Positions 32,178 through 41,451 are shown, numbered from the stretch's first letter. The stretch is DNA of 64,000 bases from Bailinhaonella thermotolerans (GCF_003594875.1 NZ_QZEY01000024.1:241-64240); one strand, 5' to 3'. Notes: generated by a model from the letters alone, not told the origin. Numbers and translations: made by a program.

Positions 32178-33605
32178 CTACAGGTCGAGGCCGGTGAGGA
32201 CCATGGTCCGGGGGTAGGTGTAGTCGTCCATCGCGGAGCGGAGCCCCTCGCGGCCGACGCCGGACTCCTTGACGCCGCCGTAGGGCATCTGGTCCGCGCG
32301 GTAGGAGGGGACGTCGCCGATGATGACGCCGCCGACCTCCAGCTCGCGGTGGGCCCGGAAGGCGACGTCGAGGGAGCGGGTGAACACTCCCGCCTGCAGG
32401 CCGTACGCCGAGTCGTTGACCTGGGCGAACGCCTCGTCCACGTCGGCGACCCGCTGGAGGGCGAGGACGGGGCCGAAGATCTCCTCGCGCCACGCCTTGG
32501 CGTCGGCCGGGACGTCCGCCAGGACGGTGGGGGCGAAGGAGCCGCCCTCGCGGGTGCCTCCGGTGAGGACGCGCGCGCCGCCCGCCATGGCCTCGTTCAC
32601 CCAGGTCTCCACCCGGATCGCGGCGTCCTCGCTGATCAGCGGGCCCACCTGGGTCTTCTCGTCCCAGGGGTCGCCGACGACCAGGGACTCCACGGCGGGC
32701 ACCAGCCGGGCGGCGAACTCGTCGTACACGTCCTCGGTGACCAGGACGCGCTGGACGGCGATGCAGCTCTGCCCGGCCTGGTAGTTGGAGAAGGTGGCGA
32801 CGCGCGTCGCGGCCCAGTCCAGGTCGGCGTCCCCGAGGACCACGGCCGCCGCGTTGCCGCCGAGCTCCAGGGTGACGTGCTTGCGCGGCACCGAGTCCAT
32901 GATCGAGTAGCCGACCGGGCCGGAGCCGGTGAACGACACGACGGGCAGGCGCTCGTCGGCGACGAGGGCGGCGGCGCGGTCGTTCGGGACCGGGAGCACC
33001 GAGAACATGCCCTCGGGCAGGCCGGTCTCGGCCAGGATCTCGCCCAGCAGCAGCGCCGACAGCGGCGTCGCGGGCGCGGGCTTGACCACGACCGGGGCGC
33101 CGACGGCGATGGCCGGGGCGACCTTGTGGGCCACGAGGTTCAGCGGGAAGTTGAACGGCGTGATCGCCAGCACCGCGCCGTACGGCCGCCGGGCCACGTA
33201 CGCCAGGCGCCCGGCGCCGGCCGGGTCCGTGTCGAGCCGCTGCGTCTCGCCGCCGTACCGGCGGGTCTCCTCGGCGGCCCAGCGGAACGTGGACACCGCG
33301 CGGGCGACCTCGGCGCGGGCCCACATGAGCGGCTTGCCGTTCTCGTTCGTGATCAGCCTGGCGATCTCGTCGGCGCGCTCCCCGAGCCGCCGCGACACGT
33401 GGGCCAGCGCCTCGGCGCGCACGTGGACGGGCAGCGCCCGCGCCTCGTGCCGGACCCCGTGCGCGGCGCGCACCGCCTCCTCCACCTGCTCCGGAGTGGG
33501 CACGGCGACCGCCGCGATCGCGCTCCCGTCGTAGGGGTGGGTCACCTCGAAGCTGTCACCGCTGGTCTCGGCGCGGCCGGCCAGCCAGAAGGGGCGTACG
33601 TCCAT
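32178..33605 (-). CDS. NAD(P)-dependent aldehyde dehydrogenase
   Basis: This is a 475-residue ALDH-superfamily enzyme. The nucleophile is C281 in YQAGQSCIAVQR, the general base E247 in TLELGGN and the NAD-binding block KPAPATP. FTGSGPVGY and EEIFGPVL are also present. QSC rather than GQVC suggests the group containing lactaldehyde, phosphonoacetaldehyde and some succinate/glutarate-semialdehyde dehydrogenases. The start MDVRPFWLAG carries no clear ribosome site but matches family length. It lies upstream of, and divergent to, a TetR gene. Two kilobases further on is gabT, so oxidation of a semialdehyde from GABA-like amines is possible, but they are not one operon. Confidence 0.9.
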   Translation of the reverse strand: MDVRPFWLAGRAETSGDSFEVTHPYDGSAIAAVAVPTPEQVEEAVRAAHGVRHEARALPVHVRAEALAHVSRRLGERADEIARLITNENGKPLMWARAEVARAVSTFRWAAEETRRYGGETQRLDTDPAGAGRLAYVARRPYGAVLAITPFNFPLNLVAHKVAPAIAVGAPVVVKPAPATPLSALLLGEILAETGLPEGMFSVLPVPNDRAAALVADERLPVVSFTGSGPVGYSIMDSVPRKHVTLELGGNAAAVVLGDADLDWAATRVATFSNYQAGQSCIAVQRVLVTEDVYDEFAARLVPAVESLVVGDPWDEKTQVGPLISEDAAIRVETWVNEAMAGGARVLTGGTREGGSFAPTVLADVPADAKAWREEIFGPVLALQRVADVDEAFAQVNDSAYGLQAGVFTRSLDVAFRAHRELEVGGVIIGDVPSYRADQMPYGGVKESGVGREGLRSAMDDYTYPRTMVLTGLDL

Positions 33606-33723
33606 ACCTCAGACGCTAACGCCGCCCGGACCGTTCGTCGGCACTCCATTCCGGCGATACCGCCCCCTCGCGCCCTGCCATGCCGTACAAGCCGGGCGAT
33701 CGGACCCGGGGGACGGCGGACGG

Positions 33724-33757
33724 GGGCGGATCGGGGGCCGGGGCGGATCGGGGGCCG
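33724..33757. repeat. 2 x 17-bp tandem repeat
   Basis: GGGGCGGATCGGGGGCC occurs twice in tandem (33724-33740, 33741-33757) and a third time in part, in the divergent region between the aldehyde dehydrogenase and TetR genes. The core GCGGATCGGGG also forms the repeat at 44035-44082 and occurs near 57327. Confidence 0.75.
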
Positions 33758-33778
33758 GGGCGGACGTCAAGTCGCCGA

Positions 33779-33793
33779 CTAACGATTCGGTAG
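33779..33793 (+). promoter_or_regulatory. 15-bp operator-like palindrome before tetR
   Basis: CTAACGATTCGGTAG is an imperfect palindrome: its reverse complement CTACCGAATCGTTAG matches at most positions. It lies in the divergent aldehyde dehydrogenase/TetR region, about 90 bases before the TetR start. It is a good candidate for autoregulation and control of the dehydrogenase. The sequence on either side is AT-rich for this genome. Confidence 0.55.
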
Positions 33794-33882
33794 AAATTTC
33801 CTTCAAGCGGATGTTACGCCCTTATCTCTTGATATCGATTTCTTATACGGCGAACCGGACAGACAACGGAAGGGGTCTCGTC

Positions 33883-34512
33883 ATGGTCTCGCTCACCAGC
33901 CCGGCGGAGCAGGCGGGCGAAACCCGGCACGAGCACCGGCCGCCCCGCCACCGCCTGCTCCGCGTCGCGATCGGCCTGCTGGCCGGCGAGGGCCCCCAGG
34001 CGCTCTCCGTACGGCGCGTCGCCGCCGAGGCGGGCTGCCCGACCAGCGTGGTCTACACGACCTTCGGCAGCCGCGAGGGCCTGGCGGAGGCGCTCTACCT
34101 GGAGGGGTTCGACGGGCTGCGCCGCCGGATGGAGGCCGTGCCCGCCCACCCGGACCCGTGCGCCCATCTGCTGGAGCTCGGCCGGGCCTACCGGGAGTAC
34201 GCGATCGCCGAGCCGCTCTACTACTCGATCATGTTCGAGAAGGTCATCCCCGGCTTCGCCCCGAGCGAGCGCGCCCGCGCCGTGGCCGGCACCTCGCTCC
34301 ACATCATCGAACGCGCCGTCGCCCGCTGCGTCGCCACGGGCGGCACGCGCCCCGCCGACCCCACCAGGATCGCCGAGGCCCTCTGGGCCGCCGCCCACGG
34401 CGCCATCAGCCTGGAGCTCTCCGGCCACCTGACCGGCCCCGCCACCCACGACACCGTCACCACCGCCGTGGCCCACCACTACCTCGACCCCCCACCGGCC
34501 CACCCCGAATAG
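33883..34512 (+). CDS. TetR/AcrR-family transcriptional regulator (WHG-domain type)
   Basis: This is a 209-residue one-component repressor. The N-terminal helix-turn-helix is in RRVAAEAGCPTSVVYTTFGSREGLAEALYLEGF, where TTFGSREGL is the family recognition-helix end. The C-terminal ligand domain has YREYAIAEPLYYSIMFEKVIP and ALWAAAHGAISLELSGHL, typical of the WHG (TetR_C_33-like) group. The ATG at 33883 follows GGAAGGGG with seven bases spacing; an upstream ATG at 33811 lies within the leader. The divergent aldehyde dehydrogenase is its likely target. Confidence 0.88.
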   Translation: MVSLTSPAEQAGETRHEHRPPRHRLLRVAIGLLAGEGPQALSVRRVAAEAGCPTSVVYTTFGSREGLAEALYLEGFDGLRRRMEAVPAHPDPCAHLLELGRAYREYAIAEPLYYSIMFEKVIPGFAPSERARAVAGTSLHIIERAVARCVATGGTRPADPTRIAEALWAAAHGAISLELSGHLTGPATHDTVTTAVAHHYLDPPPAHPE

Positions 34513-34651
34513 GGATCGGAAGGCAGCGCGCCCCCTTGACGTACCCGGCGACCAGCGTGCGCCCGCGGACCCGGGCGCCGCGGCGAGTGGCCCGCCGGCC
34601 ACCGGCCGGGGACGTTCCGCCTGCCCCGTTCCGGCCCCTTCCGCGTGGCGG

Positions 34652-36112
34652 CTAGCCGAGGAGGGTGAGGGCGAGCCAGAGCTCGGCGCGGGTCGTCGGG
34701 TCGTCCAGGTCGCGGTCCAGGAGGGCGGCGGCGCGGCGGATCCGGTAGCGGAGGGTGTGGCGGTGGACCCCGAGGGACTGGGCCGCCGCGTCCCAGTGGC
34801 CGTTGCAGGACAGGTAGGCGCGCAGGGAGGGGACGAGGTCCGCGCGGGATCCCGCGAGGGGGGCCAGGAGGGAGGCCGCGAAGCCCTCGGCCGCGACCGG
34901 GTCCAGGAGGGACAGGAGGCCGTGGCCCGCCAGGTCCTCGTGGCGCACCGCCCCCCGGCCGGTACGGCGGGCGGCGGCCAGGGCGCGCTCGGCCTGGGGC
35001 AGGGCGGCGGGCAGCTCGGCCGGCGGCACGGGGGCGCTCAGGCCCGCGGCGAACCGCCCCACCGTCCCCCGGGCGGCGAGCGCGGCCGTGATCGCCTCGC
35101 CGGAGACGGCGGCCGGGACCACGGCGGCCAGGCCCCCGTCGCGGGGCGCCACGAGCGCGAGGACTCCGGCCGGGTCGTCCGGGATCTCGGGCCCGGCCGG
35201 CGCGTCCGCGAGGACGAGGCGGACCGGCCCCTCGGGGAGCGGGCGGCCCAGGGCGGCCGCGACGGACTCCGCGTGGGCGAGGGAGCCGGCCAGGAGGAGG
35301 TCCAGCAGGGCGGCGTGGATACGGCGCTCGGCCGCGCGGAGATCGTCGCCGCGTTCGAGGGTGAGGGTGAGGAGGGAGGCGGCGGCGTTGACCACGGTCT
35401 GGGTCGCCGGGGACCAGCGGGCGGGGGCGCCCACCGCGAGGTAGCCGCGGATCCGGCCCGCGGCCCCCAGCGGGTGGACGGCCACGTGGCCGCCGGGGCT
35501 GCTCAGGGACAGGGCGGACTGGTGACTCAGCCGGGCCAGCTCCGGGGCCAGGGCCGGGGCGCGGGCGGCCTCTCCGGCCGGGCAGGCGCAGCGGACCCGC
35601 CCGGACTCGCCCAGCAGGAGGGCCCAGCCGCGCACCTCGGCGGCCAGCCGGGCGACCACGGCCTCCAGCCCGTCGGGGCGCAGCGCCGCGCGGGTCAGCC
35701 GGGACTGGGCGGCGGAGGCGCGCGCCACCTCGTCGTACTGCTCGGCGGCGAGCAGGTCGCTGACGGCCTTGCCGATCGCGATGAACGGCACGGCGCGCGG
35801 AACCGCGAGGAGCGGCAGGCCGTGCCGTACGGCGGCGCGGACGAGCGCGGGCGGCACGGTCTCGTGGGTGAGGCCGACGCCGAACCCGAGGCCGGACACG
35901 CCGCGCTCGACCAGGCGGCGGACGTACGGCTCGGCGGCGCTCGCCCGCATGCCGGTGGTCAGGAGGAGCTCGCCGCCCTCCAGGAACGGCGTGGGGTCGG
36001 CCAGCTCGCTCACCGCCACCCAGCGGACGGGCCGGTCCAGCGCGTCCGCGCCGGTCAGCACGTCCAGCCGGAGCTGCGGCAGCGCGGCGACGGTGCGCAG
36101 CGTAGGCGGCAT
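34652..36112 (-). CDS. PucR-family transcriptional regulator
   Basis: This is a 486-residue regulator with the N-terminal PucR domain (TVAALPQLRLDVLTG...VRWVAVSELADPTPFLEGGELLLTTG), a central GGDEF-like/CdaR linker and a C-terminal PucR-type helix-turn-helix (LRAYLSCNGHWDAAAQSLGVHRHTLRYRIRRAAALL). Such proteins sense purine, proline or amino-compound catabolites and usually activate adjacent genes. It is divergent from gabT with a 121-base shared region, so it is the probable gabT regulator. GGAAGGGG lies seven bases before the ATG at 36112. Confidence 0.92.
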   Translation of the reverse strand: MPPTLRTVAALPQLRLDVLTGADALDRPVRWVAVSELADPTPFLEGGELLLTTGMRASAAEPYVRRLVERGVSGLGFGVGLTHETVPPALVRAAVRHGLPLLAVPRAVPFIAIGKAVSDLLAAEQYDEVARASAAQSRLTRAALRPDGLEAVVARLAAEVRGWALLLGESGRVRCACPAGEAARAPALAPELARLSHQSALSLSSPGGHVAVHPLGAAGRIRGYLAVGAPARWSPATQTVVNAAASLLTLTLERGDDLRAAERRIHAALLDLLLAGSLAHAESVAAALGRPLPEGPVRLVLADAPAGPEIPDDPAGVLALVAPRDGGLAAVVPAAVSGEAITAALAARGTVGRFAAGLSAPVPPAELPAALPQAERALAAARRTGRGAVRHEDLAGHGLLSLLDPVAAEGFAASLLAPLAGSRADLVPSLRAYLSCNGHWDAAAQSLGVHRHTLRYRIRRAAALLDRDLDDPTTRAELWLALTLLG

Positions 36113-36171
36113 TCCCACCCCTTCCAGGGGACCGTGCGCGACGGGGGCGTTTAGTACGACTTGGATAACAG

Positions 36172-36227
36172 GATGCGGCAAGTTCGCCGATGCGACGTAT
36201 GGCCCCCCGCCGCGCCCGCCGTACGGT
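36172..36227 (+). promoter_or_regulatory. pucR/gabT divergent control region
   Basis: Direct repeats GATGCGGC (36172-36179) and GATGCGAC (36189-36196), 17 bases apart, precede a TACGGT -10 (36222-36227) that ends six bases before the gabT ATG. No good -35 is visible, which fits an activator-dependent, leaderless promoter. The repeats are candidate PucR half-sites. Confidence 0.45.
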
Positions 36228-36233
36228 CGGAGC

Positions 36234-37592
36234 ATGACCCCTCAGAACCTCCCGCAGGAGCGCCGCCTGCTCACCGAGATCCCCGGTCCCCGGTCCCGTG
36301 AGCTGCTCGAACGCAAGCTGTCCGCCGTCCCCGGGGGCGTGGGCACGACCCTTCCCGTCTTCGTGACGCGGGCGGGCGGCGGCGTCGTCGAGGACGTGGA
36401 CGGCAACTCGCTGATCGACTTCGGCTCCGGCATCGCGGTGACCAGCGTGGGCAACGCCGCCCCGCGGGTGGTGGAGCGGGTGCGCCACCAGGTGGGCGAG
36501 TTCACGCACACGTGCTTCATGGTCACGCCGTACGAGTCGTACGTGGAGGTGTGCGAGCGGCTCAACGCGCTCACGCCCGGCGACCACGAGAAGCGCACGT
36601 TCCTGGTCAACAGCGGCGCGGAGGCCGTGGAGAACGCGGTCAAGGTGGCGCGGCACGCGACCGGGCGGCAGGCGGTCGTGGTGTTCGACCACGGCTACCA
36701 CGGCCGGACGCTGCTCACGATGACGCTGACCGCGAAGAACATGCCGTACAAGCACCGCTTCGGGCCGTACGCCCCCGAGGTGTACCGCATGCCCATGGCG
36801 TACCCCTTCCGCTGGCCGACGGGCCCGGAGAACTGCGCCACGGAGGCGGCGGCCCAGGCGATCGACCAGATCACCAAGCAGATCGGCGCGGAGAACGTCG
36901 CGGCCGTGGTGATCGAGCCGATCCAGGGCGAGGGCGGCTTCGTCGTGCCCGCGCGCGGCTTCCTCGGCCTCATCGCCGACTTCTGCCGCGAGAACGGCAT
37001 CGTGTTCATCGCCGACGAGGTGCAGACCGGCTTCGCCCGCACCGGCCACCTGTTCGCGTGCGAGGACGAGGGCATCGTGCCCGACATCATCTGCACCGCC
37101 AAGGGCATCGCGGGCGGGCTGCCGCTGGCGGGCGTGACCGGCCGGGCCGAGCTGATGGACGCGGTCCACGTCGGCGGCCTCGGCGGCACGTACGGCGGCA
37201 ACCCGCTGGCCTGCGAGGCGGCCCTGGCCGTGCTGGAGACCATCGAGCGGGAGGGGCTGGTCGAGCGGGCCCGCCGCATCGGCGAGATCATGCTGCCCCG
37301 GTTGCGGGCGCTGGCCGGGCGGCACGACCTGATCGGCGACGTGCGCGGGCGCGGCGCGATGATCGCCATCGAGCTGGTGAAGCCGGGCACGAAGGAGCCG
37401 GACCCCGCCGCCACCGCCGCGATCGCCCGGCGCTGCCACGCCGAGGGCCTGATCGTGCTGACCGCCGGGACGTACGGCAACGTGCTCCGCTTCCTGCCCC
37501 CGCTGGTCATTCCGGACCATCTTCTCGAAGAGGGCCTGACGCTTCTGGAGAAGGCGTTTTCCGCGCACATCACGGCTGTTCAGGGAGGCTGA
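36234..37592 (+). CDS. gabT: 4-aminobutyrate/omega-amino acid aminotransferase (class III)
   Basis: This is a 452-residue PLP-dependent class III aminotransferase. It has the PLP lysine K290 (CTAKGIAGG), D261 (IADEVQTGF), the phosphate-binding [12 protein letters not shown] segment and the GYHGRT loop. The N terminus [19 protein letters not shown] is typical of actinobacterial GabT, which moves the amino group of GABA to 2-oxoglutarate to give succinate semialdehyde. A succinate-semialdehyde dehydrogenase is not adjacent, although an ALDH lies 2.6 kb away. It is divergent from a PucR regulator and followed after 93 bases by an ABC importer. The ATG appears leaderless; the sequence TCGGAGCATG at the start is identical to that of the aminotransferase at 46853. 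Confidence 0.92.
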   Translation: MTPQNLPQERRLLTEIPGPRSRELLERKLSAVPGGVGTTLPVFVTRAGGGVVEDVDGNSLIDFGSGIAVTSVGNAAPRVVERVRHQVGEFTHTCFMVTPYESYVEVCERLNALTPGDHEKRTFLVNSGAEAVENAVKVARHATGRQAVVVFDHGYHGRTLLTMTLTAKNMPYKHRFGPYAPEVYRMPMAYPFRWPTGPENCATEAAAQAIDQITKQIGAENVAAVVIEPIQGEGGFVVPARGFLGLIADFCRENGIVFIADEVQTGFARTGHLFACEDEGIVPDIICTAKGIAGGLPLAGVTGRAELMDAVHVGGLGGTYGGNPLACEAALAVLETIEREGLVERARRIGEIMLPRLRALAGRHDLIGDVRGRGAMIAIELVKPGTKEPDPAATAAIARRCHAEGLIVLTAGTYGNVLRFLPPLVIPDHLLEEGLTLLEKAFSAHITAVQGG

Positions 37593-37685
37593 CTTCGGGG
37601 ACGCTGGAGGAGGGCATAGTTTCGCGATCAAGGGGAACGTGCTCATCTGCCTTGAAGCTCGGGGGCCTCTCGGGAAGGACGGCTC

Positions 37686-39071
37686 ATGGGCGTGAAGAGA
37701 CGGATGGCGGCCCTCCTCGCCGCGTCGCTGCTGCTGCCGCTCGCCGCCTGCGGCGGCGGGGGTGGCGACTCCGGGGACAAGAGCATCACGCTGTGGCTCA
37801 ACGAGGACATCGCCGACCGCGTGCGGGCCACCCAGCGCATCGTCGACGGGTTCACCAAGGCCAGCGGGATCAAGGTGAAACTGGTCTCCGTCGCGGAGGA
37901 CCAGCTCCAGCAGCAGCTCACCGCCAACGCCGCCGCCGGGAACCTGCCCGACGTGATCGGCGCGCTCCCGCTGGCCGCCGTGCACTTCATGGCGACCAAC
38001 GACCTCATCGACCAGGAGGCCACCGGCGCGGTCCTGAACGCCCTCGGCCCGAGCTCCTTCGACGCCCAGGCCGTACGGCTGACGCGGTACGAGGGCAAGC
38101 CGGCCGCGGTGCCGTTCGACGCCTGGACGCAGCTCCTCGTCTACCGCAAGGACCTGTTCGAGAAGGCCGAGCTACCGCCCCCGGAGACCTACGACCGGCT
38201 CAGGGACGCGGCGGCCAAGCTGAACAAGGGCGGCGTGGCCGGGATCACCCTCGCCACCACGCCCGGTGAGGCGTTCACCGAGCAGACCTTCGAGTTCCTG
38301 GCCAACGGCAACGGCTGCGAGCTGGTGGACGCCAGGGGCACGGTGACGATCGGCTCCCCGGCGTGCGTGGAGACGTTCCGGCTCTACACCGACCTGGCCG
38401 GGAAGTACTCCGTCAAGGGCAACCAGAACGACGACTTCACCCGCGCCACCTACTTCGCCGGCAAGGCGGCCATGGTCGTGTGGTCGCCGTTCATCCTCGA
38501 CGAGATGGCCGGGCTGCGGAAGGACGCGCTGCCGACCTGCCCGCAGTGCGCGAAGGACCCCGCGTTCCTGGCGCGGAACAGCGGCTTCGTCACCGCCCTG
38601 CGCGGCCCGAACGCGAGCGGCCCCGGGGGCTTCGGGGAGGTCTCCTCCTGGGCGGTGCTGAAGGGCGGCGCGACCGAGCCGGCCAAGCGCTTCCTGCAGT
38701 ACATGGGCAACGAGGGCTACCTCGACTGGATCAAGATCACCCCGGAGGGCCGGTTCCCGCTGCGCAAGGGCACCGCGACCGAGCCCGAGCGGTTCGTCTC
38801 GGAGTGGGCGCGGCTGCCGGTCGGGGTGGACGAGAAGAAGCCGATGTCGGACTTCTACCCGCCCGAGGTGATCGAGGGGCTGCGCGCCGGTGTCTCCGAG
38901 ATCGACCGGTGGGGGCTGAAGGAGGGGCAGGGCAAGCTGCTCGGCGCGACGCTCGGCGAGCTGCCCGTGCCCAAGGCCGTCAGCGACGCCGTGAGCGGCC
39001 GGATGACGCCGGAGCAGGCCGCCGCGCAGGCGCAGAGGCAGGTGGAGCAGATCCAGAAGGAGCTGCGGTGA
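37686..39071 (+). CDS. ABC transporter extracellular solute-binding lipoprotein (family 1)
   Basis: This is a 461-residue cluster B binding protein with the lipobox LAACGGGGG and mature start SITLWLNEDIADRV. It contains the family segments LPDVIGALPLAAVHFMATNDLID, AVPFDAWTQLLVYRKDLFEKA and YFAGKAAMVVWSPFI. Cysteines at PTCPQCAKD are unusual and could form a disulfide or metal site in the exported domain. Relatives bind sugars, but the gabT context leaves amino sugars or amines possible. GGAAGGA is the ribosome site. The next gene overlaps by GTGA, making a binding-protein/permease/permease operon. Confidence 0.9.
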   Translation: MGVKRRMAALLAASLLLPLAACGGGGGDSGDKSITLWLNEDIADRVRATQRIVDGFTKASGIKVKLVSVAEDQLQQQLTANAAAGNLPDVIGALPLAAVHFMATNDLIDQEATGAVLNALGPSSFDAQAVRLTRYEGKPAAVPFDAWTQLLVYRKDLFEKAELPPPETYDRLRDAAAKLNKGGVAGITLATTPGEAFTEQTFEFLANGNGCELVDARGTVTIGSPACVETFRLYTDLAGKYSVKGNQNDDFTRATYFAGKAAMVVWSPFILDEMAGLRKDALPTCPQCAKDPAFLARNSGFVTALRGPNASGPGGFGEVSSWAVLKGGATEPAKRFLQYMGNEGYLDWIKITPEGRFPLRKGTATEPERFVSEWARLPVGVDEKKPMSDFYPPEVIEGLRAGVSEIDRWGLKEGQGKLLGATLGELPVPKAVSDAVSGRMTPEQAAAQAQRQVEQIQKELR

Positions 39072-39964
39072 GCCTACGCGCGCGGGAGGCGCGCGCGGGC
39101 TGGCTCTTCCTCTCCCCCACGCTCGTCACCGTCCTGGTGATGGTCGTGCTGCCGGTGCTCTGGACGCTGATGCTGGCCTTCCAGGACGTCCGCCTGATCA
39201 ACATCCGCCAGGTCGGCCTGTTCGGGAACTACACGCTGGAGAACCTCTCCCGCGTGCTGTCCTCGCCGAACTTCGCCGAGGCCCTGCGCACCACGCTGAT
39301 CTTCACGGTGGCCGGGACGACGCTGTCGATCCTGCTCGGGCTGGCCGCCGCGCTGTGCGTGCGCCGCCCGTTCCGGGGCCGGACGTTCGTGCGGGCGGCC
39401 ATGCTCCTGCCGTACGTCGCGCCCGTGGTGGCGGTGACGTTCGTGTGGGAGGTCATGCTGCACCCGCAGTTCGGCGTCGTGAACGAGATCGGCACGTCGC
39501 TGCTGGGCTGGGAGCGGGCCATCCCGTTCCTGTCGCAGGAGGGCGTCGCGCTGGCCACGGTGATCGCGTTCGAGGCCTGGCGGTACTTCCCGTTCGCGTT
39601 CCTGTTCCTGCTGGCGCGGCTCCAGGCGATCCCCGGCGACCTGGACGAGGCGGCCAGGGTGGACGGGGCCACGCCGCTCCAGCGGTTCAGGCACATCACG
39701 TTCCCGCAGCTCACCAGCGTGATCGCGCTGCTGGCCGTACTCCGGTTCATCTGGACGTTCAACGAGTTCGACGACATCTACCTGCTCACCGGGGGCGGCG
39801 CGGGCACCGAGGTGGTCAGCGTGCGCGTGTTCCAGCTCCTCACCGCCCGCGCGGACGTGGGCGAGGCCGCCGCGCAGGCGATGGTGCTGGCCGTGGCCCT
39901 CGTCGTGCTGCTCGGGATCTACTTCGCGTTCTTCGCCCGCCGCTTCGAGGAGACCCCCTCATGA
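39068..39964 (+). CDS. ABC transporter permease, MalF/UgpA type
   Basis: This is a 298-residue inner-membrane subunit with six predicted helices. The N-terminal AGWLFLSPTLVTVLVMVVLPVLWTL is typical of CUT1 permeases. The ATPase-contacting EAA loop is DEAARVDGATPLQRFRHITFPQL. The GTG start overlaps the binding-protein stop, and the stop overlaps the next permease (ATGA). It would form the channel with the following gene. Confidence 0.92.
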   Translation: MSLRAREARAGWLFLSPTLVTVLVMVVLPVLWTLMLAFQDVRLINIRQVGLFGNYTLENLSRVLSSPNFAEALRTTLIFTVAGTTLSILLGLAAALCVRRPFRGRTFVRAAMLLPYVAPVVAVTFVWEVMLHPQFGVVNEIGTSLLGWERAIPFLSQEGVALATVIAFEAWRYFPFAFLFLLARLQAIPGDLDEAARVDGATPLQRFRHITFPQLTSVIALLAVLRFIWTFNEFDDIYLLTGGGAGTEVVSVRVFQLLTARADVGEAAAQAMVLAVALVVLLGIYFAFFARRFEETPS

Positions 39965-40881
39965 CCCCGTCGTACGGCGTGCGCGAGCGCACCGCCCCGG
40001 CGTACGGCGCCCGGTGGAGCCGCGAGCGCGTCGAGACCGCGGCGCTGCGGGTGCTGCGGTGGCTGACGGTCGCGTTCTTCCTGGTCGTCACGCTGGTGCC
40101 GTTCTACTACATGGTGCTGCTGTCGTTCCGGAGCATCCAGGCGCTGCTGCTCGCCCCCGGCCGGCTGTGGCCGTCGCTGGGCGAGCTGACCGCGAGCACG
40201 TACGTGGACGTGCTGAGGTCGATGGACGAGGGCGGCCAGGGCTTCCTGCTGTTCATGCGGAACAGCGCCGTGCTCGCCGTGCTCACGGTGATCGCGACGC
40301 TGCTGGTGTCGATCCCGGGGGCGTACGCCGTGAGCCGGTTGCGGTTCTCCGGGCGGCGGCAGGTGCACTTCCTGTTCCTGGCGGTCTACCTGTTCCCCAG
40401 CATCGTGCTGGCGATCCCGCTGTTCGTGCTGCTGTCGCTGCTGGGGCTGCGCGGGTCGATCTACCCGCTGGTGGTGGTCTACATCTCGCAGACGGTGCCG
40501 GTGTCGATCTACATGCTGCGGAACTACTTCGAGACCGTGCCGCGCAGCGTGGAGGAGGCGGCGGCGGTGGACGGGGCCTCCCGGCTGGGCGTGGTGTGGC
40601 GGGTGAGCATCCCGCTGGCCATGCCCGCGATCACCGCGACCGCGCTCTACGTCTTCATGATCGCCTGGAACGAGTTCCTGTTCGCGCTGCTGTTCCTGAC
40701 CGAGGACCCGGCCAACTGGACGGTCTCGCTGGGCCTCGCCCGGCTGTCGGGCAGCATCGAGATCCCCGCCACCGTGCTGATGGCGGGCTCGGTGATCCTC
40801 ACGCTGCCGATCGTCGTGCTGTTCTTCCTCGCCGAGCGGATGCTCACCGAGGGTCTGACGAGCGGGGCCGAAAAGGGGTGA
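39961..40881 (+). CDS. ABC transporter permease, MalG/UgpE type
   Basis: This is a 306-residue partner permease with helices around VAFFLVVTLVPFYYMVLLSF and VHFLFLAVYLFPSIVLAIPLFVLL. The EAA loop is EEAAAVDGASRLGVVWRVSIPLAMP, and AWNEFLFALLF is the conserved penultimate helix. No ATPase gene follows, so energy must come from a shared MsiK-like ATPase encoded elsewhere, as is common for carbohydrate importers in actinomycetes. The next gene is unrelated and starts 100 bases later with its own TATAAC -10 candidate. Confidence 0.92.
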   Translation: MTPSYGVRERTAPAYGARWSRERVETAALRVLRWLTVAFFLVVTLVPFYYMVLLSFRSIQALLLAPGRLWPSLGELTASTYVDVLRSMDEGGQGFLLFMRNSAVLAVLTVIATLLVSIPGAYAVSRLRFSGRRQVHFLFLAVYLFPSIVLAIPLFVLLSLLGLRGSIYPLVVVYISQTVPVSIYMLRNYFETVPRSVEEAAAVDGASRLGVVWRVSIPLAMPAITATALYVFMIAWNEFLFALLFLTEDPANWTVSLGLARLSGSIEIPATVLMAGSVILTLPIVVLFFLAERMLTEGLTSGAEKG

Positions 40882-40980
40882 TCGCAAGGTTTGCCGCATC
40901 TTTGGGCACCCGTGGTCGATCACCAAGAGTAATCACGCTATAACGGTACGCGGCTGCCACTAACCGTGCGAAGGAGCGTG

Positions 40981-41223
40981 ATGAGCGGCGAGCCGGTTGA
41001 TTCGGTGCAAGGACTGCTGCCCTTCGACCCCGCTGGGCTCACCGAGGCGCAACGCTACGGCGACGCGTGCGTGGTGTGTCATCGGCGCTGGCCCCGGCCC
41101 AAGATCCGCGTGGGCCGTCTTCCCTCCCACGCCGTGGTGCTGGCCTGCGACGACTGCGCCCCGGCCCTCCAGACGGCGGATCACCTGATCCCCTCCCCCC
41201 GGATCCGCGCGGCGCTGCCCTGA
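40981..41223 (+). CDS. small four-cysteine protein of unknown function
   Basis: This 80-residue soluble protein has two CxxC pairs, CVVC and CDDC, separated by 24 residues, a spacing suited to a zinc-ribbon-like site. The intervening segment HRRWPRPKIRVGRLPSHAVVL is basic, so nucleic-acid binding is possible, though I do not recognise the family. AAGGAG lies four bases before the ATG. A TATAAC -10 candidate is at 40939-40944. It is monocistronic and ends ahead of a strong hairpin. WhiB is excluded: the cysteine pattern and the absence of the GVWGG motif do not fit. Confidence 0.7.
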   Translation: MSGEPVDSVQGLLPFDPAGLTEAQRYGDACVVCHRRWPRPKIRVGRLPSHAVVLACDDCAPALQTADHLIPSPRIRAALP

Positions 41224-41353
41224 CCCCGGTCCCCGCGGCCCCGGCCCGTCCCCGGGGCCCGCGCGCCGTGCCGTACGGCGGAGCGAGACGGCACGGGCGC
41301 GCGTGCGGCGGCGATGGCACGGCGCCGCCGCGCCGGGCCGGGAGATGAGAAGG

Positions 41354-41392
41354 GGGGCGCTCCGGGCTCGGGGGGAGGACCCGGAGCGCCCC
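41354..41392. terminator. strong bidirectional hairpin terminator
   Basis: GGGGCGCTCCGGG (41354-41366) and CCCGGAGCGCCCC (41380-41392) form a perfect 13-bp stem with a 13-base loop between the convergent small-cysteine and binding-protein genes. The rest of the 228-base gap shows nothing else of note. Confidence 0.75.
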
Positions 41393-41451
41393 AGGCAGAC
41401 GGCACCCAGCGGGGGGTCGGGCGCCGTCCGCGACCGGTGGTCTGAAAACGC

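Noticed and set aside
29806-33324. A 1172-codon continuous minus-strand frame joining the propeller gene to regions of the MFS and aldehyde dehydrogenase genes
   Set aside because: Only the last 319 codons form a sensible protein; the remainder is a shadow of the MFS and dehydrogenase genes in another frame.
33883-34512. This TetR, or the one at 52943-53695, as regulator of the 16-bp operator regulon
   Set aside because: Each has its own distinct palindrome in its divergent promoter, and neither promoter contains the 16-bp motif.
34479-37985. A 1168-codon open frame on the minus strand across pucR and gabT
   Set aside because: It is antisense to gabT and out of frame with pucR; it is low-complexity His/Arg/Pro-rich and shows no domain.
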